From Jatrophihabitans sp. (GTDB lineage: Bacteria > Actinomycetota > Actinomycetes > Mycobacteriales > Jatrophihabitantaceae), in the NCBI GenBank assembly GCA_036399055.1, contig DASWNX010000021.1, positions 62,001 to 126,000 of the forward strand: a stretch of 64,000 bases of DNA, given 5' to 3'. How positions within the stretch are numbered: the stretch's first letter is position 1; every line of letters starts with the position of its first letter. A model generated the notes under the pieces. That model made no database searches, was not told the DNA's origin, and was given only the letters and a program-made list of their open reading frames with translations. The translations under genes and the position numbers were made by a program. Of this stretch, positions 11,505-20,140 are shown piece by piece.

Positions 11505-12437
11505 TCAGGAAGTGGCGCTCGGCGACGGTGAGCTGCTGCTGGAGCGCTGCCAGCGACTGTTGTCCTGGGTCGCGCTGGCGCTCGGGACCGGTGGGAGTTT
11601 GGCGGCGGCGATGGGCTGGTCGCCGACCTCGATGATCGAGCGCAGCACACCCGTGGCGTCGATCGCGGCTTGGGCGAAGAACCCGGCGTCTGCCGCGCGG
11701 ATCAGCTGATCCAGCGTGCACGTGCTGCCCGCCGGCGGGCAGATGCTGCCACCGGAGATGACGACGGCCGAGGGCGCCAGCGCGGCGGTGAAGGTCTGGG
11801 AGTCACTGATCAGGTACAGATCGCCGCCGTCGGCCGCGGCGCGGGGCTTGACGGTGGCGAACTGGTAGGCGAGCCGGCCGCTGGACTGGTCGAAGCCGCT
11901 GACGTGAATCACCGCGTTGCCCAGCGGGCCGCTGGGCGAGGGTGTCGGCGTCAGCGACGGGCTGCCGGCCGGCGCGGACGCGGACGGACTGCCGGCGCGG
12001 GAGGTGGCAGGCGTCGTCGCGAGCTGCCGGGCAACGCTGCTCAGGGCCGGAGCTCCGGCGACGCCGGGCACGCTGCCCCCGCCGGCGGCGCCGGGGCTGG
12101 TCAGAAGGCCGGCGGGCGGCGGGATCTGGGACTGCCGGCCGGTGGTCGGCGAGGCCGGGCGGTGCGGCGCGGCTGACCGCCTGGCCGCGACGGACTTGCC
12201 GGAGCTGGCCGCATGCTGGCTGGCTGACGGCGCCACCGCGTGGCCGGGCCGGGCCGGCAGGTCATCGGATCCGATCGCCGAGGCGGTGATCACGGTCGCC
12301 GCCGCCGCCACAGCCAGCGAGCCGCCGAGCGCGGCCACCAGCATCCCGCCGCCGAGCACGAACGGCCCGAGGACGACGCGCCGGATAGGCATCAACCGAG
12401 CCATCCCGCGACGCTCCCGCGGAACCTCTTCGAACAT
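11505..12437 (-). CDS. Membrane-anchored or secreted protein of unknown function, Pro/Ser/Ala-rich
   Basis: ATG 12437 follows an AGGAG site at suitable spacing. Residues about 17-52 form one long hydrophobic helix (signal anchor). A low-complexity Pro/Ser/Ala/Gly stretch to about residue 175 is probably a wall-spanning linker. The C-terminal part (GNAVIHVSGFDQSSGRLAYQ, then about 100 residues with CPPAGSTC) looks like a folded extracytoplasmic domain; the two Cys could form a disulfide. No family was recognised. A strong hairpin lies in its 5' region. Confidence 0.7.
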   Translation of the reverse strand: MFEEVPRERRGMARLMPIRRVVLGPFVLGGGMLVAALGGSLAVAAAATVITASAIGSDDLPARPGHAVAPSASQHAASSGKSVAARRSAAPHRPASPTTGRQSQIPPPAGLLTSPGAAGGGSVPGVAGAPALSSVARQLATTPATSRAGSPSASAPAGSPSLTPTPSPSGPLGNAVIHVSGFDQSSGRLAYQFATVKPRAAADGGDLYLISDSQTFTAALAPSAVVISGGSICPPAGSTCTLDQLIRAADAGFFAQAAIDATGVLRSIIEVGDQPIAAAKLPPVPSASATQDNSRWQRSSSSSPSPSATS

Positions 12438-12470
12438 GCGACGAACTCCTGACGTCTGACCCGGCTGCTA

Positions 12471-12498
12471 CCTGCCGGTGAGGTCAGTCACCGGCAGG
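12471..12498. promoter_or_regulatory. 11-bp perfect hairpin upstream of the secreted protein gene
   Basis: Arms CCTGCCGGTGA and TCACCGGCAGG enclose the loop ggtcag. It lies about 35-60 nt before ATG 12437, in the presumed 5' region of that gene and downstream of upp (both minus strand). There is no T-run on either side. It may be a terminator for upp, an operator or an mRNA structure. Confidence 0.5.
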
Positions 12499-12583
12499 GG
12501 CGTCGCAGGAGGCAACGGCAGGCAGGTCAAATTTTGATTCCTCATCTATATGACCAGGCTGAGGAGTGCTTAAACATCTCATC

Positions 12584-12650
12584 TGATACCGAGAGTGGCA
12601 AACGCTTAACGGGCGCGAACTGCCGGTTAACGGGGCCCGAACTGCCGGTC
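12584..12650 (-). repeat. Tandem duplication of the upp 3' end including the stop codon
   Basis: The last codons of upp with TAA (CCGGCAGTTCGGGCCCCGTT then AA) are followed directly by a near-identical copy (CCGGCAGTTCGCGCCCGTTAA). The protein is unchanged because the first stop is intact. Confidence 0.7.
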
Positions 12651-13250
12651 GCCGGCGTCGCCCAGGCCGGGCACGATGTAGGCGTCGGCGTTGAGGCCCT
12701 CATCGACGCTGGCGGTGAACAACCGACCGGCCAATCCGCTGCGCTCGACCGTGGCTATGCCCTCAGGAGCGGCCAGCGCGCAGATCACGGTGATGTCGCT
12801 CGCCCCGCGCGAGGCGAGTAGTTCACAGCAATGCACCAGCGAGCCGCCGGTGGCCAGCATCGGATCGAGCAGCAGCACCGGCCGGCCGGCCAGCGAGTCC
12901 GGCAACGAGGCCATGTACGCGGCGGGCAGGTGGGTCTGCTCGTCGCGGGCCAGCCCGACAAAGCCCATCTGGGACTCTGGCAGCAGGTTGAACGCCGCCT
13001 CGGCCATCCCGAGCCCCGCCCGCAGCACCGGGACCAGCAGCGGCGGGTTGGCCAGCGTGGCGCCCAGGGTCGGGCCGACCGGGGTCCTGATCGGCACCTC
13101 GGTCACCGGCAACTCCCGGGTCGCCTCATAGACCAGCAGCGTGGCCAGCTCACGCAGCGCCGCCCGGAACTCGGCGTTGCTGCTTCTCTCGTCCCGCATC
13201 ACGGACAGGCGGGTTCGCACGATCGGGTGTTCCACGACGACGGTCTGCAC
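12627..13250 (-). CDS. upp: Uracil phosphoribosyltransferase
   Basis: Upp makes UMP from uracil and PRPP in pyrimidine salvage. The 207-residue protein carries the PRPP loop [12 protein letters not shown], the PVLRAGLGM segment and the uracil-binding C-terminus [12 protein letters not shown]. The GTG at 13250 has no Shine-Dalgarno; TAGGCT ends 6 nt upstream. It is divergent from deoC with only 77 nt between start codons. Length and motifs are standard. Confidence 0.96.
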   Translation of the reverse strand: MQTVVVEHPIVRTRLSVMRDERSSNAEFRAALRELATLLVYEATRELPVTEVPIRTPVGPTLGATLANPPLLVPVLRAGLGMAEAAFNLLPESQMGFVGLARDEQTHLPAAYMASLPDSLAGRPVLLLDPMLATGGSLVHCCELLASRGASDITVICALAAPEGIATVERSGLAGRLFTASVDEGLNADAYIVPGLGDAGDRQFGPR

Positions 13251-13256
13251 GCCAGG

Positions 13257-13262
13257 AGCCTA
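13257..13262 (-). promoter_or_regulatory. Putative -10 of leaderless upp promoter (TAGGCT)
   Basis: TAGGCT (minus strand) ends 6 nt before GTG 13250. It is part of the divergent upp/deoC promoter region. Confidence 0.5.
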
Positions 13263-13314
13263 GCGGCGAGCCGGTCGTGCCCGGACCTCGAAGGCGGCCG
13301 GGCGGCGCACAACC

Positions 13315-13320
13315 TAGACT
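13315..13320 (+). promoter_or_regulatory. Putative -10 of leaderless deoC promoter (TAGACT)
   Basis: TAGACT ends 7 nt before GTG 13328 with no Shine-Dalgarno between. The same hexamer at the same spacing precedes the M24 peptidase at 20141. Confidence 0.5.
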
Positions 13321-13327
13321 GGCGCGC

Positions 13328-14305
13328 GTGAGTGTCATCGTGAGCCAGTCCGCCGGGTCCAGTCCGGCCGCGTCCAGCCTGGCTGAGGCCGGCCGTGACG
13401 ACGCCTCGCTGCGCCGGTTGCTGCACGGCCTGCCGGGCGTCGACCAGGTCGGCGCCGAGTCCAGGGCCGCGGCCCTGGCCACTCGCAGTATCAAGACCAC
13501 CGCCAAGGCCTGGGCGATCGACATGGCGATCCGGATGGTCGACCTGACCACCCTGGAGGGCTCTGACACCCAGGGCAAGGTGCGCTCGCTGTGCGCCAAG
13601 GCCGCGCGTCCGGACCCTTCGGACTCAAGCGCGCCGCCGGTCGCCGCGGTCTGCGTCTACCCCGACATGGTGGGTTTCGCCGTTCACGCGCTGCGGGGCA
13701 CCCAGGTGCAGGTGGCCTCGGTGGCCACCGCCTTCCCCTCCGGCCGGGCCTCGCTGACGACCAAACTGGTCGACGTCGCCGAGGCGGTCGCGGCCGGCGC
13801 GACAGAGATCGACATGGTGATCGACCGGGGCGCGTTCCTGGCCGGGAACTACCTGAAGGTCTTCGAGGAGATCGTCGCGGTCAAGCACGCCTGCGGCCCC
13901 GCTCACCTCAAGGTGATCCTGGAGACCGGCGAGCTGGTCACCTTGGACGCGGTCCGGCGGGCGTCCTGGCTGGCCCTGCTGGCCGGCGGCGACTTCATCA
14001 AGACCTCGACCGGCAAGGTCAGCCCGGCGGCCACCCCGCCGGTGGCGCTGGTGATGCTGCAGGCCGTGCGCGACTTCGCCGCCCGGACCGGCGAGGTGCG
14101 CGGGGTGAAGCTGGCCGGCGGGATCCGCACCACCAAGGAGGCCGTCCGCTACCTGGTGATGGTCAACGAGGTGGCCGGGCAGCGCTGGCTGGACCCCAAG
14201 GCTTTCCGGTTCGGCGCGTCCTCGCTGCTCAACGACCTGCTGCAGCAGCGGCACAAGCTCAGCTCCGGCGCCTACGACGGCCCCAACTACGTCACGATCG
14301 ACTGA
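13328..14305 (+). CDS. deoC: Deoxyribose-phosphate aldolase
   Basis: DeoC cleaves 2-deoxyribose-5-phosphate to acetaldehyde and glyceraldehyde-3-phosphate. With GTG 13328 the protein has 325 residues, longer than the roughly 250-residue short bacterial form. The Schiff-base lysine is in GDFIKTSTGK (Lys 225), and VKLAGGIRTTKEA supplies the second active-site lysine. VCVYPDMVGFA and EIDMVIDRGAFLAGNY are family signatures. The following aldehyde dehydrogenase gene fits removal of the acetaldehyde product. Confidence 0.96.
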   Translation: MSVIVSQSAGSSPAASSLAEAGRDDASLRRLLHGLPGVDQVGAESRAAALATRSIKTTAKAWAIDMAIRMVDLTTLEGSDTQGKVRSLCAKAARPDPSDSSAPPVAAVCVYPDMVGFAVHALRGTQVQVASVATAFPSGRASLTTKLVDVAEAVAAGATEIDMVIDRGAFLAGNYLKVFEEIVAVKHACGPAHLKVILETGELVTLDAVRRASWLALLAGGDFIKTSTGKVSPAATPPVALVMLQAVRDFAARTGEVRGVKLAGGIRTTKEAVRYLVMVNEVAGQRWLDPKAFRFGASSLLNDLLQQRHKLSSGAYDGPNYVTID

Positions 14306-14313
14306 GGAAGCCA

Positions 14314-15816
14314 ATGGCAGCCACCGAGCCCGCCGACATGTCACAGCCGACAGGGCTGGCGAACCGGAAGGACCCTGTGAGCGTCTTCGAGTACGCCCCG
14401 GCGCCGGAGTCGCGCGCCATCGCCCGGCTCAAACCCTCCTACGGCATCTTCATCGACGGCGAGTTCCGCGACGGCCGGGGCGAGGCGGTCAAGACCCTCA
14501 ACCCCGCCACCGAGGAGCCGCTTGCCGAGGTCGCCGAGGCAAACGAGGCCGACGTGGCCGACGCGGTGGCCGCCGCCCGCCGGGCCTATGAGGGCAGCTG
14601 GTCCCGGCTGCCGGGCTCCGAGCGCGCCAAGTACCTGTTCCGGATCGCCCGGGCCATCCAGGAACGCGCTCGCGAGCTGGCGGTGCTGGAATCGCTGGAC
14701 AACGGCAAGCCGATCAAGGAGTCGCGCGACGTCGACGTCCCCAACGCCGCCGCGCACTTCTTCTACTACGCCGGCTGGGCCGACAAGCTGGGTCATGCCG
14801 GGTTCGGAGTCGATCCGAGACCCGTCGGGGTGGCCGGCCAGATCATTCCGTGGAACTTCCCGCTGATGATGGCGGCCTGGAAGATCGCGCCCGCGCTGGC
14901 TGCCGGCAACACCGTCGTGCTCAAGGCCGCCGAGACGACGCCGTTGACCGCGCTGACGCTGGCCGAGATCATCGCCGAGTGCGACCTGCCGCCCGGCGTG
15001 GTCAACGTGCTCGCCGGCGGACCGGCCATCGGGCAGGCGCTGGTGAACCAACCTGGCGTCGACAAGCTCGCCTTCACCGGTTCCACCGCGGTCGGCAAGG
15101 CGCTGCAGAGGTCGGTGGCCGTGTCGGGCAAGCGGCTGTCCCTCGAGCTCGGCGGCAAGGCCGCCAACATCGTCTTCGACGACGCCGCGATCGACCAGGC
15201 GGTCGAGGGCATCGTCAGGGGGATCTTCTTCAACCAGGGCCATGTCTGCTCCGCCGGGTCGCGGTTGCTGGTGCAGGAGTCGGTGCACGACGAGGTCGTC
15301 TCGGCCCTGCAGGACCGGCTGCAGACGCTGCGCCTGGGTGATCCGCTCGACAAGAACACCGACATCGGCGCGATCAACTCCGCGAAGCAGCTCGCCCGGG
15401 TCCAGGAGCTGGTCGACGTGGGCGAGGCCGAGGGCGCCACCCGCTGGTCGCCGGCCTGCGAGCTGCCCGAGCGGGGCTACTGGTTCCCGCCAACGGTCTT
15501 CACTGGCGCCAGTCAGGCCAGCCGGATCGCCCAGGAGGAGATCTTCGGGCCGGTGCTCACCGTGCTCACCTTCCGGACCCCGCAGGAAGCGGTGGACAAG
15601 GCCAACAACACCCCGTACGGGCTCTCGGCCGGGGTCTGGACCGAGAAGGGCTCGCGCATCCTGTGGATGGCCAGCAAGCTGCGGGCCGGGGTCGTCTGGG
15701 CGAACACCTTCAACCACTTCGATCCCACCTCGCCCTTCGGCGGGTACTCCGAATCCGGCTTCGGGCGCGAAGGCGGCCGTCACGGCCTCGAGGCCTATCT
15801 CGACAGCGAGGGATAG
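14314..15816 (+). CDS. Aldehyde dehydrogenase
   Basis: This NAD(P)-dependent aldehyde dehydrogenase has 500 residues from ATG 14314, behind a GAGGAAG ribosome site 8 nt after deoC. The oxyanion region GQIIPWNFPLMM, the general base in SLELGGKAANIVFDD and the nucleophilic Cys in FNQGHVCSAGSRLLVQ are all present. EEIFGPVL and the C-terminal FGGYSESGFGREGG complete the fold. The context predicts oxidation of acetaldehyde from DeoC, or of another salvage-derived aldehyde. Confidence 0.94.
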   Translation: MAATEPADMSQPTGLANRKDPVSVFEYAPAPESRAIARLKPSYGIFIDGEFRDGRGEAVKTLNPATEEPLAEVAEANEADVADAVAAARRAYEGSWSRLPGSERAKYLFRIARAIQERARELAVLESLDNGKPIKESRDVDVPNAAAHFFYYAGWADKLGHAGFGVDPRPVGVAGQIIPWNFPLMMAAWKIAPALAAGNTVVLKAAETTPLTALTLAEIIAECDLPPGVVNVLAGGPAIGQALVNQPGVDKLAFTGSTAVGKALQRSVAVSGKRLSLELGGKAANIVFDDAAIDQAVEGIVRGIFFNQGHVCSAGSRLLVQESVHDEVVSALQDRLQTLRLGDPLDKNTDIGAINSAKQLARVQELVDVGEAEGATRWSPACELPERGYWFPPTVFTGASQASRIAQEEIFGPVLTVLTFRTPQEAVDKANNTPYGLSAGVWTEKGSRILWMASKLRAGVVWANTFNHFDPTSPFGGYSESGFGREGGRHGLEAYLDSEG

Positions 15817-15818
15817 CA

Positions 15819-16706
15819 GTGCCCAACAAGCCAACCAGCAAGCCGGCCAGCCAGCGGCTCGCGGTCCGCAAGACGTACAAGCTCTACATCGGCGGGGCGT
15901 TCCCCCGGTCGGAGTCCGGGCGCTCCTACCCGGTCACCGATCCGGCCGGCCAGCTGCTGGCCCACGCCGCCCAGGCGTCGCGCAAGGATGTGCGCGACGC
16001 CGTCAGCGCGGCTCGCACAGCCTTCGCCGGCTGGTCCTCTGCCACGGCCTACAACCGGGGGCAGGTGCTGTACCGGATCGCGGAGATGCTCGAAGGCCGC
16101 CGTGAGCAGTTCATCGCCGAGGTCGCGGCGGCCGAGGCCTGCAGCGCCGACGACGCGGCCCGCCAGGTGGACGCGGCCATCGACCGCTGGGTCTGGTACG
16201 CCGGCTGGAGTGACAAGTACGCCCAGGTGGTGGGCGGCGCCAACCCGGTCGCCGGGCCGTATTTCAACTTCTCCGTGCCCGAGCCGTCCGGCGTGGTGGC
16301 CATCATCGCCCCGCAGGAGTCCTCGCTGCTCGGCTTCGTCTCGGTGGTCGCCCCGGCGCTGACCACCGGCAACACCGTGGTGGTGCTGGCCTCGGCCGAC
16401 CGTCCGCTGCCGGCCGTCTCGCTCACCGAGGCGCTGGCGACCTCGGACCTGCCCGGCGGGGTGCTCAACCTGCTGACCGGATCGGTCGCCGAGCTGGCGC
16501 CCTGGCTGGCCAGTCACCGCGACGTCAACTGCCTCGACCTGACCGGCGTCGCCCCGGCCGACCGGGTGCCGCTGGCCCAGGCGGCGGCTGACACCGTCAA
16601 GCGGGTGCTGTCCCCGGCGAAACTGAACTTCGAGGCTGAGCCCGGCATCTCCAGGCTGGCGGCCTTCGTCGAGACCAAGACGGTCTGGCATCCGCTGGGG
16701 GTGTGA
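15819..16706 (+). CDS. Short aldehyde-dehydrogenase-like protein lacking the catalytic domain
   Basis: GTG 15819 starts 2 nt after the preceding stop. The 295 residues match the first half of aldehyde dehydrogenases: YKLYIGGAFPRSESGR, VVAIIAPQESSLLGF in place of the usual PWNFP, then GGVLNLLTGS. The protein ends before any active-site Cys domain, and there is no FGQCC-like or ELGGK motif. The end is a normal stop without sign of a frameshift. From memory, short non-catalytic paralogues beside a full ALDH occur in other actinobacteria, so it is probably an intact regulatory or structural partner rather than a pseudogene. Confidence 0.82.
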   Translation: MPNKPTSKPASQRLAVRKTYKLYIGGAFPRSESGRSYPVTDPAGQLLAHAAQASRKDVRDAVSAARTAFAGWSSATAYNRGQVLYRIAEMLEGRREQFIAEVAAAEACSADDAARQVDAAIDRWVWYAGWSDKYAQVVGGANPVAGPYFNFSVPEPSGVVAIIAPQESSLLGFVSVVAPALTTGNTVVVLASADRPLPAVSLTEALATSDLPGGVLNLLTGSVAELAPWLASHRDVNCLDLTGVAPADRVPLAQAAADTVKRVLSPAKLNFEAEPGISRLAAFVETKTVWHPLGV

Positions 16707-16738
16707 GCCCGGCGTCCGCGGTCGTGGCTGTGACCGGC

Positions 16739-16744
16739 TAAGTT
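16739..16744 (+). promoter_or_regulatory. Putative -10 of leaderless promoter (TAAGTT)
   Basis: TAAGTT ends 7 nt before ATG 16752. No Shine-Dalgarno is present, which decides ATG 16752 over an in-frame TTG 9 nt earlier. Confidence 0.4.
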
Positions 16745-16751
16745 GCCTGTC

Positions 16752-17384
16752 ATGCCGTCCTTCGCTGATCCGATCGTCGCCGTCTCGCTGGCCGCCAACG
16801 GCCGCTCCGGGCTCACCCTGTTCGCCCCGCCGTGGGAGGACACCGACGGTGAGGAGTGGCAGGGCTTTCTCGGCGACGGCTCCAAGATCGTCCTGCTGGG
16901 CACCGCGGACGAGCTCAACACCTGGCTCGGCGATCACCCCGACCACGACCTGGCCGACCACCCGGCTTGGCGGGCGTTCGCGGACAAGGGCAAGAGCGCG
17001 CTGTCGCCGACGCCCGAGGCGCACTACGACTTCGACCGGGTCTATGAGCTGGCTGCCGCCGAGCCGAGTGCCGAGACGGTCTCAGAGCTGGCCGACATCG
17101 TCGACGTCGCGGCCCGGATCGCCGACTGCTGCGAGGACGGCATGCTGCGCTCGCTGCTGGGCGGCACCCGCGAGTACGCGTTGCTGGTCGAAGGCGAGAC
17201 CGGCTACTCCGGCAAGGACGGCGCGCTCGAGTGGTCCCAGCTCGGTGACGTGATCGCCAAGAGCTGGGAGCGCGCGCTGGTCCGCATCGAGTCCTGGCTG
17301 CGTTGGGAAGGCTCCAGCGCCATCCCGGTGACCGCCGTCGCAGAAGACGCCCTCGACGGCGACGCCGATGACGAGACCCGCTGA
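16752..17384 (+). CDS. Conserved actinobacterial hypothetical protein (sometimes labelled primosomal protein)
   Basis: The 210-residue soluble protein begins MPSFADPIVAVSLAANGRSG. It is acidic, with GLTLFAPPWEDTDGEEW, DELNTWLGDHPDHDLADHPA and EGETGYSGKDGALEWSQLGD. I recognise this pattern as a conserved actinobacterial family with no proven function; the label 'primosomal protein' in databases is not supported by any motif seen here. Its 3' end overlaps the amidase start by 17 nt. Confidence 0.75.
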   Translation: MPSFADPIVAVSLAANGRSGLTLFAPPWEDTDGEEWQGFLGDGSKIVLLGTADELNTWLGDHPDHDLADHPAWRAFADKGKSALSPTPEAHYDFDRVYELAAAEPSAETVSELADIVDVAARIADCCEDGMLRSLLGGTREYALLVEGETGYSGKDGALEWSQLGDVIAKSWERALVRIESWLRWEGSSAIPVTAVAEDALDGDADDETR

Positions 17385-18834
17385 GCACACCGCGGCCGAA
17401 GCCCAGCGGCTGCTTGCTCAGGGCGCGCTGACGGCGCTGGAGCTCACCGACTTCTACCTGGACCGGATCGAGCGGCTGAACCCCCGGCTGGGCGCGGTCC
17501 TGGCCCTGGACGCTGACGGCGCCCGCTCGGCGGCCCGGGCCAGCGACGCCCGGCGCCGCGACGGCGTTGCGCTCGGGCCGCTGGACGGCGTGCCGGTCCT
17601 GATCAAGGACAACATCGAAGCCGTCGGGCTGCCGGGCACGGCCGGCTCGCGGGCGCTGCTGAACTCACCGCCGGCCGCCGACGCCCCGCTGGTCACCCGG
17701 TTGCGCCGCGGCGGCCTGGTGGTGCTCGGCTCGACCAACCTGTCCGAGTGGGCAAACTTCCGCTCGACCGCCTCGACCAGCGGCTGGAGCGCGGTCGGCG
17801 GCCAGACCCGCAACCCTTTCGCCCCCGGGCGCAACACCTCCGGCTCGTCCTCGGGCTCAGCGGCGGCGGTCGCGGCGGGGCTCGCGCCGCTGGCAGTGGG
17901 CACCGAGACCGACGGCTCGATCGTCTCGCCCGCCGGGGTGTGCGGCGTGGTCGGCTTCAAGCCGACGCTGGGCCGGCTGCCCGGCGCCGGCATCGTGCCG
18001 ATCAGCTCGCGCCAGGACACCGCCGGCACGATGGCCCGAACGGTCGCCGACGCCGCCGGGCTGTTCGCGGTGCTGTCGGCCGGGGCGCTGGCCGCGCCGG
18101 GGGCCGGGGCGCAGGTCTCGTCGGGGGCCGGGGCGCAGGTCTCGTCGTCGCACGACGGCGCCCAGCCCGGCCTGAGCGGACGCCGGGTGGCGCTCTGGCG
18201 CCCGGACGCGATGACCGCAGACGTCGCGGCAGTGTTCGAGGCGGTGGCCGAGCGGTTGAGCGACGCGGGCTGCCAGCTGACCCAGACCCGGGCGGCGATG
18301 TCGGGCCCGTTCGAAGACGCCGAGTTCCAGGCGCTGCTGGCGGAGTTCTCGGTGGAGTTGCCGGCCTATCTGCGCGGGCGGCCCGGTCCGCATCCGCGCG
18401 ACTGGCCCGGGCTGCTCGCCTTCAACCGGGCTGATGAGCACGAGCTGTCCCGCTTCTCCGACGAGATTTTCGGACTCTGCGCCGAGCTGTCGGGCGGCGT
18501 CGAGTCCGAGGAGTACCAGCGGTTCCGCCAGACGGCCGACGCTGCCTGCGCGCAGGGGCTGGCCGACGTGCTCGGCGACTGCGAGTTCGCGCTGGCGCCC
18601 ACCAACTCCCCCGCCTGGCCGATCGCCTACGGCGACCAGGAGGAGCACGGCATCCTGACGTCCTCGCTGTGCGCGGTGACCGGCGCCCCGTCGATCAGCC
18701 TGCCGGCCGGCGCGGTGGACGGGCTGCCGGTCGGCGTCAGCGTGCTGGGCCGGCACGGCGAGGACGAGCGGTTGCTGGCCTTCGCCGCCGAGCTGGAAGC
18801 GGCGCTGCCGCGGCTGAGCTACCCGCTGGACTGA
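17368..18834 (+). CDS. Amidase, amidase-signature family
   Basis: The 488-residue protein has the Ser-cisSer-Lys triad of amidase-signature enzymes: Lys in GVPVLIKDNIEAVG, the Gly/Ser-rich GRNTSGSSSGSAAAVAAG and the nucleophile region ETDGSIVSPAGVCGVVGFKP. It resembles GatA-like amidases, but no gatB or gatC is nearby, so it is likely a free amidase of unknown substrate. A short perfect repeat (GAGAQVSS twice, about 18100-18147) lies between core and C-terminal parts. ATG 17368 overlaps the upstream gene. Confidence 0.9.
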   Translation: MTRPAEHTAAEAQRLLAQGALTALELTDFYLDRIERLNPRLGAVLALDADGARSAARASDARRRDGVALGPLDGVPVLIKDNIEAVGLPGTAGSRALLNSPPAADAPLVTRLRRGGLVVLGSTNLSEWANFRSTASTSGWSAVGGQTRNPFAPGRNTSGSSSGSAAAVAAGLAPLAVGTETDGSIVSPAGVCGVVGFKPTLGRLPGAGIVPISSRQDTAGTMARTVADAAGLFAVLSAGALAAPGAGAQVSSGAGAQVSSSHDGAQPGLSGRRVALWRPDAMTADVAAVFEAVAERLSDAGCQLTQTRAAMSGPFEDAEFQALLAEFSVELPAYLRGRPGPHPRDWPGLLAFNRADEHELSRFSDEIFGLCAELSGGVESEEYQRFRQTADAACAQGLADVLGDCEFALAPTNSPAWPIAYGDQEEHGILTSSLCAVTGAPSISLPAGAVDGLPVGVSVLGRHGEDERLLAFAAELEAALPRLSYPLD

Positions 18835-18850
18835 CCCCGAGCCTGAGCCT

Positions 18851-18906
18851 GGCCGAGCGTCATGCTCACGCGTCGCCATGGCGCGCGCCGAGCATGACGC
18901 TCGGCC
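18851..18906. terminator. 17-bp perfect palindrome between convergent amidase and adenosine deaminase genes
   Basis: Arms ggccgagcgtcatgctc and gagcatgacgctcggcc are perfect complements around a 22-nt loop that itself contains CGCCATGGCG. There is no T-run. Its position after two convergent genes suggests a bidirectional terminator. The arm core CGTCATGCTC recurs at 47734-47775, so it may also be a dispersed palindromic repeat. Confidence 0.65.
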
Positions 18907-18917
18907 GATGAGGTGAT

Positions 18918-20024
18918 CTACAGGTTGAGGGCGGCGTAGCCGGGCTTGATCTGGCCGTTGATGATGGCCAGCCGCTCGTCGAACGGGATGAAGGCGCTCT
19001 TCATGGCGTTGACCGTCAACCACTGCAGGTCTGACCAGGTGTAGCCGAAGGCGTTGGCCAGCAGGTCCAGCTCGCGCGTCATCGACGTCCCGCTCATCAG
19101 CCGGTTGTCGGTGTTCACCGTGACCCGGAAGTGCAACCGTCGCAGCAGCCCGATGGGGTGCTCCTCGATGGAGGACGCCGCGCCGGTCTGCAGGTTCGAG
19201 GACGGGCACATCTCCAGCGGGATCCGCTTGTCCCGGACGTACTGCGCCAGCCGGCCCATCTCGACCGAGGCGACCTGCTGCTCCAGGCTCTGGCCGGTCG
19301 CCTTGATGTCGTCGATGATCCGGACGCCGTGCCCGAGCCGGTCCGCCCCGCACCACTGGATGGCCTCCCAGATCGAGGGCAGGCCGAACGCCTCGCCGGC
19401 GTGAATGGTGAAGTGGAAGTTCTCTCGCCGCAGGTACTCGAAGGCGTCCAGGTGACGGGTGGGCGGAAACCCCGCCTCGGCGCCGGCGATGTCGAAGCCG
19501 ACCACGCCCCGGTCGCGGTAGGCCACTGCCAGCTCGGCGATCTCGCGGGACCGGGCGGCGTGGCGCATCGCGGTCACCAACGAGCCGATCCGGATCTGCT
19601 GGCCCTTCTCCGAGGCGGCCTGCACGCCGTGGGCGAATCCCTCCAGGGTCGCGTCCATCACCTCGTCCAGGCTCAGGCCCTCGGCGACGTGCTGCTCCGG
19701 CGCCCACCTGATCTCGGCGTAGACCACGCCGTCCTCGGCCAGGTCCTGGGCGCACTCGCTGGCCACCCGGTGCAGGCCCTCCCGGGTCTGCATCACCGCG
19801 ACGGTGTGGTCGAAGGTCTCCAGGTAACGCACCAGCGAACCCGAGTTGGCCGAGTCGATGAACCACTGGCCCAGTTGACCGGCGTCGGTGCTCGGCAACT
19901 TCTGGTACCCGATCCCGGCCGCCAGGTCGATGATGGTCTGCGGTCGCAGCCCGCCGTCGAGATGATCGTGCAGCAGCACCTTGGGAGCGGTCCGGATGGT
20001 CGTGGGATTCAGTTCGGCAGTCAT
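18918..20024 (-). CDS. add: Adenosine deaminase
   Basis: The enzyme hydrolyses adenosine and deoxyadenosine to (deoxy)inosine, feeding PNP. The zinc ligands and catalytic residues are visible in [33 protein letters not shown] and [13 protein letters not shown], in the standard order. TAGCGT lies 6 nt before ATG 20024, so that start (368 aa, [20 protein letters not shown]) is preferred over ATG 20030, which would fall directly against the hexamer. It is divergent from the M24 peptidase. Confidence 0.95.
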   Translation of the reverse strand: MTAELNPTTIRTAPKVLLHDHLDGGLRPQTIIDLAAGIGYQKLPSTDAGQLGQWFIDSANSGSLVRYLETFDHTVAVMQTREGLHRVASECAQDLAEDGVVYAEIRWAPEQHVAEGLSLDEVMDATLEGFAHGVQAASEKGQQIRIGSLVTAMRHAARSREIAELAVAYRDRGVVGFDIAGAEAGFPPTRHLDAFEYLRRENFHFTIHAGEAFGLPSIWEAIQWCGADRLGHGVRIIDDIKATGQSLEQQVASVEMGRLAQYVRDKRIPLEMCPSSNLQTGAASSIEEHPIGLLRRLHFRVTVNTDNRLMSGTSMTRELDLLANAFGYTWSDLQWLTVNAMKSAFIPFDERLAIINGQIKPGYAALNL

Positions 20025-20030
20025 GGCCAT

Positions 20031-20036
20031 ACGCTA
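20031..20036 (-). promoter_or_regulatory. Putative -10 of leaderless add promoter (TAGCGT)
   Basis: TAGCGT on the minus strand ends 6 nt before ATG 20024. The earlier ATG 20030 would abut it, so the element decides the start. Confidence 0.45.
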
Positions 20037-20127
20037 GTCGCACATCGCGCATACCGTCGGCCGGTGATCGCCGCGACCTGGAAAAACCAGGGGGGTGAAG
20101 CACACCGGCTGGTGAGGCGCACCGGCC

Positions 20128-20133
20128 TAGACT
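20128..20133 (+). promoter_or_regulatory. Putative -10 of leaderless M24 peptidase promoter (TAGACT)
   Basis: TAGACT ends 7 nt before ATG 20141, and no Shine-Dalgarno is seen. Confidence 0.5.
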
Positions 20134-20140
20134 CACAGCC

